From Henriciella sp. (GTDB lineage: Bacteria; Pseudomonadota; Alphaproteobacteria; Caulobacterales; Hyphomonadaceae): a stretch of DNA of 64,000 bases. The stretch covers positions 93,716 to 157,715 of the forward strand of contig JAEPOM010000008.1 in NCBI GenBank assembly GCA_017642885.1. Direction: 5' to 3'. Position numbers and translations under genes: made by a program. Positions 47,707 through 58,712 of this stretch are shown here, piece by piece; positions within the stretch are counted from its first letter, which is position 1; every line of letters starts with the position of its first letter. The notes below the pieces were generated by a model, which did not search any database, had not been told where the DNA came from, and saw only the letters and a program-made list of their open reading frames with translations.

Positions 47707-49635
47707 ATGCTGACCATTTCGAACCTCGACTTTCGCGTAGAAGCGCGGCCGCTCTTTGAGGGGGCGTCAGCGACCATATCCAAGGGTTGGAAAGTCGGTC
47801 TGGTTGGCCGCAACGGCACTGGTAAATCGACGCTTTTGAGACTGATCAGAGAAGACGTTGAGAACCCGAGCGCTGACAGTTCCATTCGTTTGGGCACCGG
47901 GGCACGACTCGGTTGGGTGGCACAAGAGGTAGCGCCGGGCGACGAGACGATCCTGGATATCGTCCTTGCGTGCGATGAAGAGCGCGCGGCGTTGATGGTG
48001 GAAGCTGATACGGCAACCGACCCGAACCGGATTGCTGACATTCATACTCGTTTGATCGATATTGATGCCTGGTCGGCAGAGGCGCGCGCCGCGGAAGTTC
48101 TGATGGGATTGGGGTTTAAGCATGACGACCTAGCGCGTCAGACCCGGGAGTTCTCTGGCGGCTGGCGGATGCGGGCGGCGATTGCCGGCGTCCTGTTCTC
48201 ACAACCCGACCTTTTGCTACTCGACGAGCCGACCAACTATCTCGATCTTGAGGGCGCAGCCTGGCTTGAAACCTATATCAAACGCTATCCCCACACGGTG
48301 ATCATTGTTTCGCACGACCGGGAATTGCTGAACCGATGCGTTACGCACACCATGGCCCTGGAGCATAGACAGCTATCCATCTGTCCCGGTGGATATGATG
48401 ACTGGCTCAAGTTACGCGCTGCCAAAGCTGCGCAATTGGAAAGCCAACGCGCCAAGCAGGAAGCTGACCGTGCGCACTTGCAGGCCTTCGTAGACAGGTT
48501 CCGCGCCAAAGCTTCGAAGGCGCGTCAGGCACAGTCCCGGGTCAAGATGCTCGAGCGGATGCAAGACATCACCGTGCCGATCAGTGAGCGAACCACGCCG
48601 TTTTCGTTTGCTACTCCAGAGGGCAAGCTCGCACCGCCAATGCTTGAGCTGCAGGGAGCGACCCTCGGTTATGGCGATGAGGCGATCATTCTGGACGACG
48701 TGAACCTGCGTCTCGATCCGGATGACCGAATTGCGATTGTTGGCACCAACGGACAAGGCAAGACGACACTCGTGAAATCGATTGCGGAACGCCTTCCTTT
48801 GATGGGTGGAAAACGCGTCGTTCCCAAGGCTGTCAGCATTGGATATTTCTCGCAAGATCAAATGGACGAGCTGACCCTTGGAGAAACCGTCCTGGATCAT
48901 GTGCGGCGCGCGCTGCCTCGCGACACCAGCATTGCCCGCCAACGCGCGATCGCAGCTGGCATGGGGTTTTCTCACGAGAAAGTCGAAACCAAAGTCGACA
49001 AGCTCTCAGGCGGCGAGAAAGTTCGGTTATTGCTTGGCCTGATGGCCATCGAACAGCCGCACGTCTTGATCCTGGATGAGCCGACCTCCCACCTCGATAT
49101 TGATAGCCGCGAAGCGCTGATCTATGCGCTGAACGACTTCCAGGGTGCCGTATTGCTGATCACTCACGATGTCTATCTCGCAGAGGCCACCGCCGATCAG
49201 CTATGGCTCGTCAAAGACGGGAAGGCGACGCGTTATGATGGCGATTTGCAGGACTATCGCGCCCTGGTGCTTCGTGCTGATCGAGATGAAGCTCAGCCAA
49301 AAGCCAAGAAAAACAAAACCAAAAAGCCTGCGAGCGCAGGTGTGGTGACGCCCGCTGCCGGTCTCGACAAAGCTGAGCAAAGGCGGCGCACCTCCGAAGC
49401 TCGTAAGGCTGCGCTACCTTTCAAGGAACGAGCGAAACAGGCTGAGCGACGAATGACGAAGGCGTCCAAGCGTATTGAAGACATAGACAGCGATCTCGCG
49501 ACACCCGGACTATCGTCGGAAACACTGCAGGACCTGATGCGCGACCGCGCAGCGCTGGTAGACGACTTGGAGCAAGCCGAGATCGACTGGCTCGAAGCGA
49601 CGGAAGCCTATGAGGCAATGGTCAGCGACGCATAA
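47707..49635 (+). CDS. ABC-F family ATPase
   Basis: Two Walker A (GRNGTGKST, GTNGQGKTT) and two signature motifs (FSGGWRMR, LSGGEKVR); no TM; C-terminal coiled coil. Confidence 0.93.
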   Translation: MLTISNLDFRVEARPLFEGASATISKGWKVGLVGRNGTGKSTLLRLIREDVENPSADSSIRLGTGARLGWVAQEVAPGDETILDIVLACDEERAALMVEADTATDPNRIADIHTRLIDIDAWSAEARAAEVLMGLGFKHDDLARQTREFSGGWRMRAAIAGVLFSQPDLLLLDEPTNYLDLEGAAWLETYIKRYPHTVIIVSHDRELLNRCVTHTMALEHRQLSICPGGYDDWLKLRAAKAAQLESQRAKQEADRAHLQAFVDRFRAKASKARQAQSRVKMLERMQDITVPISERTTPFSFATPEGKLAPPMLELQGATLGYGDEAIILDDVNLRLDPDDRIAIVGTNGQGKTTLVKSIAERLPLMGGKRVVPKAVSIGYFSQDQMDELTLGETVLDHVRRALPRDTSIARQRAIAAGMGFSHEKVETKVDKLSGGEKVRLLLGLMAIEQPHVLILDEPTSHLDIDSREALIYALNDFQGAVLLITHDVYLAEATADQLWLVKDGKATRYDGDLQDYRALVLRADRDEAQPKAKKNKTKKPASAGVVTPAAGLDKAEQRRRTSEARKAALPFKERAKQAERRMTKASKRIEDIDSDLATPGLSSETLQDLMRDRAALVDDLEQAEIDWLEATEAYEAMVSDA

Positions 49636-49714
49636 AATGCCGTCGGTCTGACGTCGGTATTTGCGGGAAATGTCAGCTAATATTTGACTGATACCACCAC
49701 CAAACGCTGCTGTT

Positions 49715-50743
49715 TCAGGATCGTCTGAGGTCAGTTTTCAACTTCCCTGGGCTATGACCGGTCCATCTTTTGAATGCGCGGGAAAACGAACTTGGGTCTG
49801 AAAACCCAACTAGGTAGGCCGTTTCATTCACGGAGACTTTTTCGCCTTCCAAGTAATGCCGTGCCATTCGATGACGTAGCTCATCGAGAGTAGACTCAAA
49901 TGTTGCGTTTTCGGATTTGAGCTTCCGATAGAGCGTTTGCCGAGAGACCTTCATTACATCCGCGATTGACTGCATCTGAATGTCACCCGTGTGCAGGATC
50001 GGTAACAAATGCTCTTCCACTTTTGAGCGAACTGTAGCGTTCGTTTTCAGCTCAGACAGTAGGCGCTCCGCATGTTTGCTGAGTACGCCGAATACGTAAC
50101 GGGGTTTAGGCCAAAGCTGCAATGTGGCCCAAGCGTCGTCCACCAACATCGCGTTTCGGGTTGAGTCGAATACAACCGGACATTCCAGTATGCGTTCATA
50201 TTCATCCGCATAACTTGGTTTAGCGTGTGTGACATGAGCGCTTTTGACCAGTCGTAAATCGCTAAAGTTTCGATTGTAGCCACAGATGAAACGCCCCAAC
50301 GTGGACTCCGTGAGTTCCGGAAAGTCATTTGGGTTTTTCCGCGTATCTTCAATCCACAAACCATCGCTTCGCCGGACGAGTTTGAAGCGGTCTTCTCCCT
50401 CGGAGACGCCTTCGACTTCTATGACCAATCGGTGATAGCGGTTCATTTGCTCGAACGCTTCTAACATCGTGGTCGCTGCGTGAGCCACTAGTCCGACAAT
50501 AGAGAGCTCTTCAAACTTCACTACAGCGCCAAATTCGAGCGCCAACGAGGGTGTGCTTGAGAGCTTCTTACCCGACCGCATCAATTGCTTGAAAACGGGG
50601 AAAGGCACGCGTCGCTCAGGGTCGCTCAGATCAGAGGTTTGCAATCCGGCGCATCGCATCAATTCGGTTCGGTCCGCGCCGAAAGAGACGGCGAGCTCAA
50701 TTAGAGCAGCCGCGTATCCTGCAGATACCGTTGCATGACGCAT
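49715..50743 (-). CDS. AraC family regulator (OruR-like)
   Basis: IADVMKVSRQTLYRKLKSENATFESTLDELRHRMARHYLEGEKVSVNETAYLVGFSDPSSFSRAFKRWTGHSPGKLK. Confidence 0.88.
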   Translation of the reverse strand: MRHATVSAGYAAALIELAVSFGADRTELMRCAGLQTSDLSDPERRVPFPVFKQLMRSGKKLSSTPSLALEFGAVVKFEELSIVGLVAHAATTMLEAFEQMNRYHRLVIEVEGVSEGEDRFKLVRRSDGLWIEDTRKNPNDFPELTESTLGRFICGYNRNFSDLRLVKSAHVTHAKPSYADEYERILECPVVFDSTRNAMLVDDAWATLQLWPKPRYVFGVLSKHAERLLSELKTNATVRSKVEEHLLPILHTGDIQMQSIADVMKVSRQTLYRKLKSENATFESTLDELRHRMARHYLEGEKVSVNETAYLVGFSDPSSFSRAFKRWTGHSPGKLKTDLRRS

Positions 50744-50883
50744 CTAAGGTGGACCTTTCAAAATGTACTTGGTGCCAACATGTTACCAGAAGTCATGTCT
50801 TTGATGGAAGGCGTCATGCCCACTCGATTTCGAGGTCGATAAGTTGCGCTTGGAGAGAGCCCTCGAAATCAAAGCTAGGACAA

Positions 50884-51711
50884 ATGACAGATCTCACCAT
50901 GAACCCGGGAAACACTCAATTGTATTCCCCTCGCCAAATGCTGGCTCACTCAGCCCGCTTCTGGTTCTTCATAACCGCAATGGGCCAAATGGCTTTTGTC
51001 ATCTACATCGCCGCGTTTTATGGTGGGTCCGCTCTACGCGGCGATTATGATGCCTGGGACGGTCGTATGTTCAATGGGTTCATTTCTGGCGATTTGCTAG
51101 GCAATCTCAACATCTTGCTTCACATCGTCTTTGCCTTCGTCATCACGGCTAGCGGACCCATCCAGTTCATTCCGGCCGTTCGCAATAGGTTTCGCACTTT
51201 TCACCGATGGAATGGGCGGATCTACGCCAGCAGCGCCGTTCTGATCAGTATTGGCGCTCTTTATTTGACCTGGACCCGCAACGGCATTGGTGCGCCAATC
51301 CTTGACATTGGAATTTCTCTCAATGCGGTTGCAATAATCAGCTTTGCGGTTTTGTCGGCGCGCAGCGCGATGAAGCGGAATTTCCGGTCTCATCACCGCT
51401 GGACGCTACGTTTGTTTCTGGCTGTAAGCGGAGTTTGGTATATGCGCCTCGGATTTGGTCTGTACGCGTTTTTGACCGGCGGGCAGATGCCCGGTTCGAC
51501 CCAGATGCTTGACGGCCCATTCGATATTTCTTTGAACTTCGCGATTACATTGGTTCCTCTGGCGCTTTTGGAGCTCTACTTCCGCGCTATCGACAGCAAA
51601 AATGGCCTAGCTCAGTCGTTGATGAGTGCGGTGGTTTGTGTGTTGGCTGTGGCCACGGCAATTGGCTCCTTCATGGCCGCTCAAATCTTCTGGCTCTCAA
51701 GTTTTAGCTGA
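50884..51711 (+). CDS. DUF2306-like membrane protein
   Basis: Multiple TM; HIVFAFVITASGPIQFIPAVRNRFRTFHRWNGRIY and RSHHRWTLRLFLAVSGVWYMRLGF. Confidence 0.7.
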   Translation: MTDLTMNPGNTQLYSPRQMLAHSARFWFFITAMGQMAFVIYIAAFYGGSALRGDYDAWDGRMFNGFISGDLLGNLNILLHIVFAFVITASGPIQFIPAVRNRFRTFHRWNGRIYASSAVLISIGALYLTWTRNGIGAPILDIGISLNAVAIISFAVLSARSAMKRNFRSHHRWTLRLFLAVSGVWYMRLGFGLYAFLTGGQMPGSTQMLDGPFDISLNFAITLVPLALLELYFRAIDSKNGLAQSLMSAVVCVLAVATAIGSFMAAQIFWLSSFS

Positions 51712-51766
51712 TGTGTCCCGATGGACGGCGGGCGCGCGAGCTCACTCAAACCATCGTCGTGATCCG

Positions 51767-52759
51767 TTAATCGATGAGCTCGCGCTCGGTCGGAGGTCCG
51801 AACACCCCTGCGATCTGCATGCGCTCGTCGATCGCGGGCTGACTGACACTCCAATGGTCCAGAGTTTCGCGATCCGTCATACCGCGATCGGCTGCGAGCG
51901 CGGAAATGCGACCCATTCCGGAGAACAGCGTTTCGGGGAGTTCTAACGCAATCGGATCGGCGAACGCCGTGTCGGGATGGACGATCACCCAGCCTTCTGC
52001 GCGCAGCGCTACCACCAAATCGGTGGTAAAACTGGCGGCTAAATCGTTTTCGTGCAGCAACAACACTTGAACTGGCCGACGCTCAAGAACATCAATCGCC
52101 AGGGCGTCATAATGCGCCGCTGCATCGACAACCATATCGACATAAACACGCGATAAAGACTCCATATTCACTTGCTTCCCGTCGCGAACCGCTTTGGCCC
52201 AGAGCGCATCTATATGCCAGTCGTAGGTGTCGACGGTTACATACCCGCTTAGCAAACGTCGGTGTTCAAGTGCATCACGCAGGGCATCACGTTTTTCAAC
52301 GCTTTGCGCGTCGGAAAATGATCCACCTTCATCCAGGTATGGAAACCGAAACCAGGGGCGCCGGTTGACGAAGGCATTGAGCCGCGTTTCGGCTCGGTCA
52401 ATGTCAGAGATATAATCTTCGGTTGAAGATAAGCTCGCGCGAACGTGCTGGTCGCTGTGATTGGCGATCAAATGCCCCGCCGCTGCATAGTCCGCAATGC
52501 GGTTGGCGCCATCAGCCTGGTCTAATCCACGAGTGGTCACATAAAACGCCACCGGTCCCGCCTTTGCTTCAGCCAGCTGAGAGATCAACGCATCAGTTCG
52601 CTCGCGCCCCGAATAGCGTGGACCGCTTCCAAGCGGACCGTCGTCATAAGTCAGCGTTATCATTTTCGTCGAAGAAATTGGCAACGACGCATCGGATTCA
52701 GCGTTCGAACATCCGCACAGAAAAGTGAGCGCGATCGCCAAAGAGATTCGAAAGAGCAT
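51767..52759 (-). CDS. Polysaccharide deacetylase family lipoprotein
   Basis: LTFLCGCSN lipobox; MITLTYDDGPLGSG NodB motif; HLIANHSDQH; WFRFPYLDEGG. Confidence 0.83.
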   Translation of the reverse strand: MLFRISLAIALTFLCGCSNAESDASLPISSTKMITLTYDDGPLGSGPRYSGRERTDALISQLAEAKAGPVAFYVTTRGLDQADGANRIADYAAAGHLIANHSDQHVRASLSSTEDYISDIDRAETRLNAFVNRRPWFRFPYLDEGGSFSDAQSVEKRDALRDALEHRRLLSGYVTVDTYDWHIDALWAKAVRDGKQVNMESLSRVYVDMVVDAAAHYDALAIDVLERRPVQVLLLHENDLAASFTTDLVVALRAEGWVIVHPDTAFADPIALELPETLFSGMGRISALAADRGMTDRETLDHWSVSQPAIDERMQIAGVFGPPTERELID

Positions 52760-53026
52760 GACCTAGGCCCTCTCCGAAAGAACGAACTGCTTCGGCGGCA
52801 TATTGCCTAGTATTTGATCTATCTTGTACCGCTGTTGTTCGGGTGGAGCCGTATTCAGCGTCATTCGGATTACCCTTTGGCATGTATCTTGATTTCAATC
52901 CAACCATGACGGTAGGAAAGACATAGGTTCCGATATTAGGAAAGCAGGTCAATACCGACCGGAGACATCCTCGGTAAGTTACAATTGCTTTCTAGTTCGC
53001 GATCCTATGGCGGGGAAACATCACTG

Positions 53027-54004
53027 ATGAAAACGATAAGCGTAGTATCACCGTGCTATATGGAAGAAGCAAATGTTGAGAATTGCTATCGGACGGTGAA
53101 GGCGATTTTCGAAGAGCATCTTCCAGAGTATCGGCTCGAACACATATTTGTCGACAATTGCTCGACTGACGAAACCGTGAATATTCTTCGTGAGCTGGCT
53201 CAGAATGACACAGGCGTAAAAGTCGTGGTCAATTCTCGCAATTTCGGATCTTATCGGTCCGCGTTCAACGGTCTAAAATTTGCCACCGGCGATGCAATTG
53301 TCGTTCTATTGCCAGTGGACCTCCAAGACCCGCCGGAACTTATTCCCGAGTTTGTCAAACACTGGGAAAACGGAATTGAGGTCGTCGCAGGATCACGTGG
53401 AGAGCGCGAAGAAGGGTTCTTCTTGAGAAACGCGCGCAGGGTTTTCTATCGAATAGTCAATGGATTGTCCGCGTTCGAGATCCCGTCTGACGTCGGCGAG
53501 TTTCAGCTTGTCGATCGTAAAGTTCTGGATGCGATGCTGCGTTATAACGATCACTACCCTTATATTCGCGGCATAATCGCGTCCTGCGGATTCAAGCGCT
53601 TGATCATCCCTTATGTCTGGGTGACTCGAAAGCGAGGGATTTCCAGTTCCAATTTGCCCATCATGATTGATCAGGCATTGAATGGAATCTTTTCATTCAC
53701 AAACGTGCCTATGCGGTTGTGCACATTGGTCGGCTTCGCGATTTCGATCCTTTGCGTCGTGTTTTCGCTATTCGTGATGGCGAGCTACTTCTTCGCGCCT
53801 GATCTCATCCCTCGCGGTACAACCACCATCATCGTCGCTGTCGTTCTCCTGTCCGGCATTCAGCTTATTTTTACCGGAATGCTGGGCGAATACGTAACCT
53901 CAATTCATCAGCAAGTCCGAGGTGGACCATTGGTGATTGAACGCGAGACGATCAATATTGAGCCCGCAATCAACGCGCCGCAAAACAGTGGACCGGTAGG
54001 TTGA
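53027..54004 (+). CDS. Glycosyltransferase family 2 (DPM synthase/ArnC-like)
   Basis: MKTISVVSPCYMEEANVENCYRTVKAIF; VDNCSTDETVNILRELA; VVLLPVDLQDPPELIPEFVKHWENG; two C-terminal TMs. Confidence 0.9.
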   Translation: MKTISVVSPCYMEEANVENCYRTVKAIFEEHLPEYRLEHIFVDNCSTDETVNILRELAQNDTGVKVVVNSRNFGSYRSAFNGLKFATGDAIVVLLPVDLQDPPELIPEFVKHWENGIEVVAGSRGEREEGFFLRNARRVFYRIVNGLSAFEIPSDVGEFQLVDRKVLDAMLRYNDHYPYIRGIIASCGFKRLIIPYVWVTRKRGISSSNLPIMIDQALNGIFSFTNVPMRLCTLVGFAISILCVVFSLFVMASYFFAPDLIPRGTTTIIVAVVLLSGIQLIFTGMLGEYVTSIHQQVRGGPLVIERETINIEPAINAPQNSGPVG

Positions 54005-54086
54005 GCTACGGGATTCGTTGTCGAAAAATGAAGGCGCAAGATCCATCGGCTGCAGTCGACAAGCGCGAGGTTTCAATCAGAATCTC

Positions 54087-56285
54087 ATGACACATCAATC
54101 AGAAACGTACGGTAGGATCGCGATTGGCGCTTGCGCGATTGCAACGCTGATTTTCGCACTCATTGAGTGGTTCAATCCTAATGTTCTCCTTCCCATCGAG
54201 AGTTGGTGGATGATGATGGCGAGCTTTGGGGTCGGTTTGATCGGCGTCTCTCTGCTGTCTGATTGGCGGTCGGCTGGCCTTATTGCGGCGAGTATGGTGT
54301 TTGGAATATCGGCGCAGCTTGCTCACAAGTCTCCATTTTGGTTTCAAAGTCTGAATCTGGAGCCGTCATCTTCGATCTCTATTGCGTTGCTCTGTGCGAT
54401 TGCATTTCAGGCAGCAGTGGGGATGTTTTTTGTCTGTCGTCCAAAAATATTGGGCAGCATTATTGCGATGCTTGCGAAGCTCGGTTGGCTACGAGTCGCC
54501 ATGTTGGGCGGCATTTTGGGCATCAGCAGCGCAACCATGATGCAGGGAATTGGTCAAAACGACCTGCGCTCGATCTTAAAGCAATATGCGTACGCTGGCG
54601 GTTTCGTCGGCATCAATTTACTAAGTGTGATCGCGTTCTCGATATCCCTTCCCAAGGAGAGTTTGACGCGGTGGTTTGATGGCCTGCCGAGGTGGTTAAG
54701 CCTCCCGGGACAAGGAAACGCCGTGGGCCGTTTAGATCAAGCTTTGCCGATTTGGACGGCGAGCTTTGTGTTATTGGCGTCCGGGCTGCTGAGCTATTTT
54801 GCATTTCAACACACACCGCATGTTGAAGACGAAGTGGTGTATCTCGTTCAGGCTAAATACTTAGCTCAAGGGATGCTGTCGGTGCCTGAGCCGCCGTCGG
54901 TTGAATCTTTTGAGTTCTATTTGATGGATACTCACAACGGCAAATGGTTCTCCACCACGTTTCCTGGATGGCCGTTAATGTTGGCGCTGGGCACAAAATT
55001 TAATGCCACATGGTTAGTGAATCCGCTTTTGGCAGCGTCCAGCATTTTACTGGCGCACAGTCTGTTCAAGTCGCTTTGGAATCGCGGATCCTCCAACATG
55101 ATCATTTTGTTGATGGCATGCTCCCCGTGGTTCTTGTTGATGTCGGCCTCGTTGATGGTCCACACGCTCACGATCACGTTGATTTTGGGAGCCTGGGTGC
55201 TTCTTGTGAGAGCGCGGCAGCGCGCCAGCGCAATCGCTGCTTTCGCGGCTGGGTGCTTGCTGGGATATTTGTTCCTGACGCGCCCTATGGAAGGATTGCT
55301 GATTGGAACCTTAACCGGAATTTGGGCGCTCAGTTTTTCGTTAAGCTGGTCAAGATTCAAGAACGTCGTCGCATTCGGAGTTGGCTGTATTCTTATTGGA
55401 TGCGGATTGTTCTATTTTAATGCCTATTTGACTGGAGACCCGCTCAGCACACCCTTGAACGTCTATGTATCCGAAATTTGGGGTGAAGGTCGCAACGGAT
55501 ATGGGTTCAGAGAAAATGTTGGCCCCCCGAATTGGGGCGGGGTCGATTTGTATCCCGGGCATAATCCACTGGAAGCCGTCATTCACTTGCAGAACAATTT
55601 TTACTTTCTGAATTCTGAGTTCTTGGGCTGGGGAATTGGCTCGCTTTGGCTCGCCTCTATCTTCCTGCTTTGGGGAAAGTGGACTCGCTTACAAACATAT
55701 CTCGCAGCCATCGTGGCCACCACGCTCACGCTTTATTCGTTGTACTGGTTCGCTGGAAGCTTTTACATCGGTCCGCGATATTGGTTCCTGATGTTTGTCC
55801 CTCTGGTGGTTTTCTCGGTGGCGGGTTTGGAAACCTTACGGTTCAGAATGGAAACCATCTCGCCGAATGCGCTAGTTTCTCAACGCGCGTATGCGACTTT
55901 CGGTCTGCTGTGCGTATGTTCAGCGCTCATTTTCACGACGTGGCTGGGGTTGAACAAGTATCCAGACATGCGTGGTTATCATGGCGACTATATTGAGATG
56001 AGCCACTCTAAGCAGTTCCAAAACGCGCTGGTTTTTGTACACGCTGAAGGTGAACCTGAATATGGGAGCGCGCTCGCTAATATCGACCCCACATTCAAAT
56101 CTGTGAGACCGATATTTGCACTTGATCTTGGTCGGGATGTAAACGCACGCTTGGTTCAGGCGTTTCCAGACAGAAGCATATTCTTTGTAAATGGACGAAA
56201 TGGGCGATCAGATAAGGTTGAAATCGTTCGGGGGCCTCTGACGCGAAACGATTTTCTTCTGGACCAGCCCGAAACGGCTAACTAG
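54087..56285 (+). CDS. Polytopic membrane protein, GT39/PMT-like glycosyltransferase
   Basis: Many TMs; HTPHVEDEVVYLVQAKYLAQGML resembles the D/E-containing first loop of ArnT/PMT-type GT-C enzymes; follows a DPM-synthase-like gene. Confidence 0.65.
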   Translation: MTHQSETYGRIAIGACAIATLIFALIEWFNPNVLLPIESWWMMMASFGVGLIGVSLLSDWRSAGLIAASMVFGISAQLAHKSPFWFQSLNLEPSSSISIALLCAIAFQAAVGMFFVCRPKILGSIIAMLAKLGWLRVAMLGGILGISSATMMQGIGQNDLRSILKQYAYAGGFVGINLLSVIAFSISLPKESLTRWFDGLPRWLSLPGQGNAVGRLDQALPIWTASFVLLASGLLSYFAFQHTPHVEDEVVYLVQAKYLAQGMLSVPEPPSVESFEFYLMDTHNGKWFSTTFPGWPLMLALGTKFNATWLVNPLLAASSILLAHSLFKSLWNRGSSNMIILLMACSPWFLLMSASLMVHTLTITLILGAWVLLVRARQRASAIAAFAAGCLLGYLFLTRPMEGLLIGTLTGIWALSFSLSWSRFKNVVAFGVGCILIGCGLFYFNAYLTGDPLSTPLNVYVSEIWGEGRNGYGFRENVGPPNWGGVDLYPGHNPLEAVIHLQNNFYFLNSEFLGWGIGSLWLASIFLLWGKWTRLQTYLAAIVATTLTLYSLYWFAGSFYIGPRYWFLMFVPLVVFSVAGLETLRFRMETISPNALVSQRAYATFGLLCVCSALIFTTWLGLNKYPDMRGYHGDYIEMSHSKQFQNALVFVHAEGEPEYGSALANIDPTFKSVRPIFALDLGRDVNARLVQAFPDRSIFFVNGRNGRSDKVEIVRGPLTRNDFLLDQPETAN

Positions 56286-56377
56286 GCTTCGACCGCGTTA
56301 GGTCCCGGTGTGGTTTCTGGCGTAGTAATTGCATCCTCTAAGGGGTTGCAGAATTGTGATTTTGGGGACGAGTCGGA

Positions 56378-57499
56378 ATGTTCGAACTATCACTGCAGGA
56401 CATGAGTGTGAGCAGCCTGGAGCAAGCGGCTGCGTTCTACGCTGAAAATGGATTTGTTGCTGTCACGGATACAGACGTTGATTTGCTTCCCATATTAGAA
56501 GGCGTTCTTGACCAAGAGCTCGCATGTGCTGGGTTGAATCTGCCGGACATTCTGGACGGAACGACGCCGCTTTATGCATTCAGTCAGGAGCAGCGTAAGG
56601 CGCTATCTCAAATCGACACGAGCGATCAATTGCAGTCACAATTGGTGACATTGCTCGAGCCCGTTTTGTTAAGCCTCCTGGGCCCTTTGGTGCATGTGAG
56701 CAGCAACTTCCATGCACAGTTCAAGGGGGCCGATCTCGTAGCGCCGCCAGTTGATCATGGCGGATATCCAAGCGACTCGACGTTTCTTGAGCCGTTCGGT
56801 CAGTACTTGTTGCACCAGGATTTTACTGGTGCGCGCCTGCCGACCAGCCCTGGCGGAATGACCTTGTGGGTGCCTTCAACCACGGGAGAAAACTGGGGAT
56901 TGCGGCTTTATCCGGGAAGCCACAGGCAAGGCATATTGTGTCATGACTGGATAGACCTCGATGATGATCGATTGAGTTTCTTGGGTGAGCCGATCGATAT
57001 CCTACCCGAACGTGGTCGCGCCTTGCTGTTTCACAGCCTCATATTGCACTCGTCCGTTTCTCCAGGGCCATCGCGCCGCGTCAGTTCTGACATTCGCTTC
57101 TTTCCGCTCTGCGGCTACTTACCCTCACCGATTTGGGTGCTCGGAGATGATCCGGAAGCAAGTCTGGCAGAAGCCGAACACCAGGACGAAATTTTGGCCG
57201 CCTCGCGATACGAAACTCAGGTCTACCTGGGGCGAGAAACCGGGCCACTGGATCTAAAGGACCACTCGGTCCTGAATTGGGCCGCTTATGTTCAGGCTAT
57301 GCGAAACGGTGAAAGCGATCAGGCGATCAGTCTGATGCAACGATTCACGAATGTTGGGCTGACAGGTGAAACACACGAAACGTATGTCGACAAATATCTC
57401 GATTATCCGATGAATTCCGAAACGATGAAGCGCGCTGGATATGCAATCCGAGGCGAAACGAAAAAGGGCAAGCCATATGCCGGCCGAATCCAATACTAA
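56378..57499 (+). CDS. Phytanoyl-CoA dioxygenase-like Fe(II)/2OG enzyme
   Basis: QYLLHQDFTGARLPTSPGGMTLWVPSTTGENWGLRLYPGSHRQG ... ALLFHSLILHSSVSPGPSRRVSSDIRFF. Confidence 0.68.
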   Translation: MFELSLQDMSVSSLEQAAAFYAENGFVAVTDTDVDLLPILEGVLDQELACAGLNLPDILDGTTPLYAFSQEQRKALSQIDTSDQLQSQLVTLLEPVLLSLLGPLVHVSSNFHAQFKGADLVAPPVDHGGYPSDSTFLEPFGQYLLHQDFTGARLPTSPGGMTLWVPSTTGENWGLRLYPGSHRQGILCHDWIDLDDDRLSFLGEPIDILPERGRALLFHSLILHSSVSPGPSRRVSSDIRFFPLCGYLPSPIWVLGDDPEASLAEAEHQDEILAASRYETQVYLGRETGPLDLKDHSVLNWAAYVQAMRNGESDQAISLMQRFTNVGLTGETHETYVDKYLDYPMNSETMKRAGYAIRGETKKGKPYAGRIQY

Positions 57500-58472
57500 A
57501 ACCAATCGACCAAACCCGTTTGCCGGTGATCGCTGGATCGGATATGCGGCCGGTGGTGCTTTTCAAAATATTGTTCTGAATGGAATTTTGCCGGACAATT
57601 GCGCCTTTGTTGTCGATCAGTATTTTGAAGGGGACGCGTTCGAGACGATCCCTGTCAAACGCCCCGAAGCTCTCGAGAGTGAAGATCGTGAAACACCCAT
57701 CATTCTCTTCACGATGTCTAGTAAACTGTTTTCGACCCTGCGTGAGATGTTGATCGATCGCGGGTTCAAAAAAGACAAAATCCACTATTATGGCGACGTT
57801 TTCTTCCCGTTGATGCGCGAACGGATTGGCGAGTTTGGCTTGCAGATGAGTGCAGACCATTATGAGTTTATCAAGAACACCAACGCTCTGCTCGGCATCG
57901 ATAATCACTCGTCCGCTATGGGCAGCGCGTTATTGCTCTCGATGCAGGAATCTACCGATTCCATCGGAGGTGCGTTCGTTGAATTGGGCGTCTTCCGAGG
58001 AGGAAACGCATTTTCTGTCTGTTTGGCCAATACATTGCTCGGCGAAAAGCGGCCATACTATTTGATCGACAGCTTCGAGGGGTTTCCTGAACTCTCAGCT
58101 CACGATCCAAGTGCTTCCGCTGGGATGTTTAAAGACACCTCATACGACGACATAAGAACGACATTTGGTCATTTCCCATCAGCGACTGTGATGAAGGGGT
58201 ACGTACCGGAGATTTTGACCGACTTACCAGAACAGCGGTACGCCGTGGTCTACTATGATTGTGATCTGCACGATCCGGCGAGGGATTCCCTAGAGTATTT
58301 TTGGCCGAAGCTTGTCGTCAACGGATACGTTCTCATCCACGATTATCTTCCCAAGTTAAACGGATTTGACGGCGTTCGCCTCGCTGTCGATGAGTTTCTG
58401 AAGGGGCGGTCGGATTTTGTGCAAATGACCGTACCTGAGACCACTCATTTGATCCTCAAAAAGATAAGCTGA
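57477..58472 (+). CDS. TylF/MycF-like methyltransferase with N-terminal extension
   Basis: GGAFVELGVFRGGNAFSVCLANTLL; YYLIDSFEGFPELSAHDP; AVVYYDCDLHDPARDSLEYFWPKLVVNGYVLIHDY. Overlaps the end of the dioxygenase gene. Confidence 0.8.
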   Translation: MPAESNTKTNRPNPFAGDRWIGYAAGGAFQNIVLNGILPDNCAFVVDQYFEGDAFETIPVKRPEALESEDRETPIILFTMSSKLFSTLREMLIDRGFKKDKIHYYGDVFFPLMRERIGEFGLQMSADHYEFIKNTNALLGIDNHSSAMGSALLLSMQESTDSIGGAFVELGVFRGGNAFSVCLANTLLGEKRPYYLIDSFEGFPELSAHDPSASAGMFKDTSYDDIRTTFGHFPSATVMKGYVPEILTDLPEQRYAVVYYDCDLHDPARDSLEYFWPKLVVNGYVLIHDYLPKLNGFDGVRLAVDEFLKGRSDFVQMTVPETTHLILKKIS

Positions 58473-58712
58473 GCCGGACCCGGCGGTTCGTCTATTGCGA
58501 CACGGTCTCGTTTAATCAATTTCAGCTCAGTTTTCAGATAGCCAGAACGTCACGCTAATCAATGAAAGTGGTGTGTCCACGATCGCTATTTCAGGACCGC
58601 GACCGATGTTTGAATTTCCGAACTGGGCTTAACCCATCAAGACCTTGCAGAGCAGTGTCGTTGAGGCTTACGTCCGCCGAAAATTCTTGCCGAGTGCGAT
58701 TCACGCATGAGA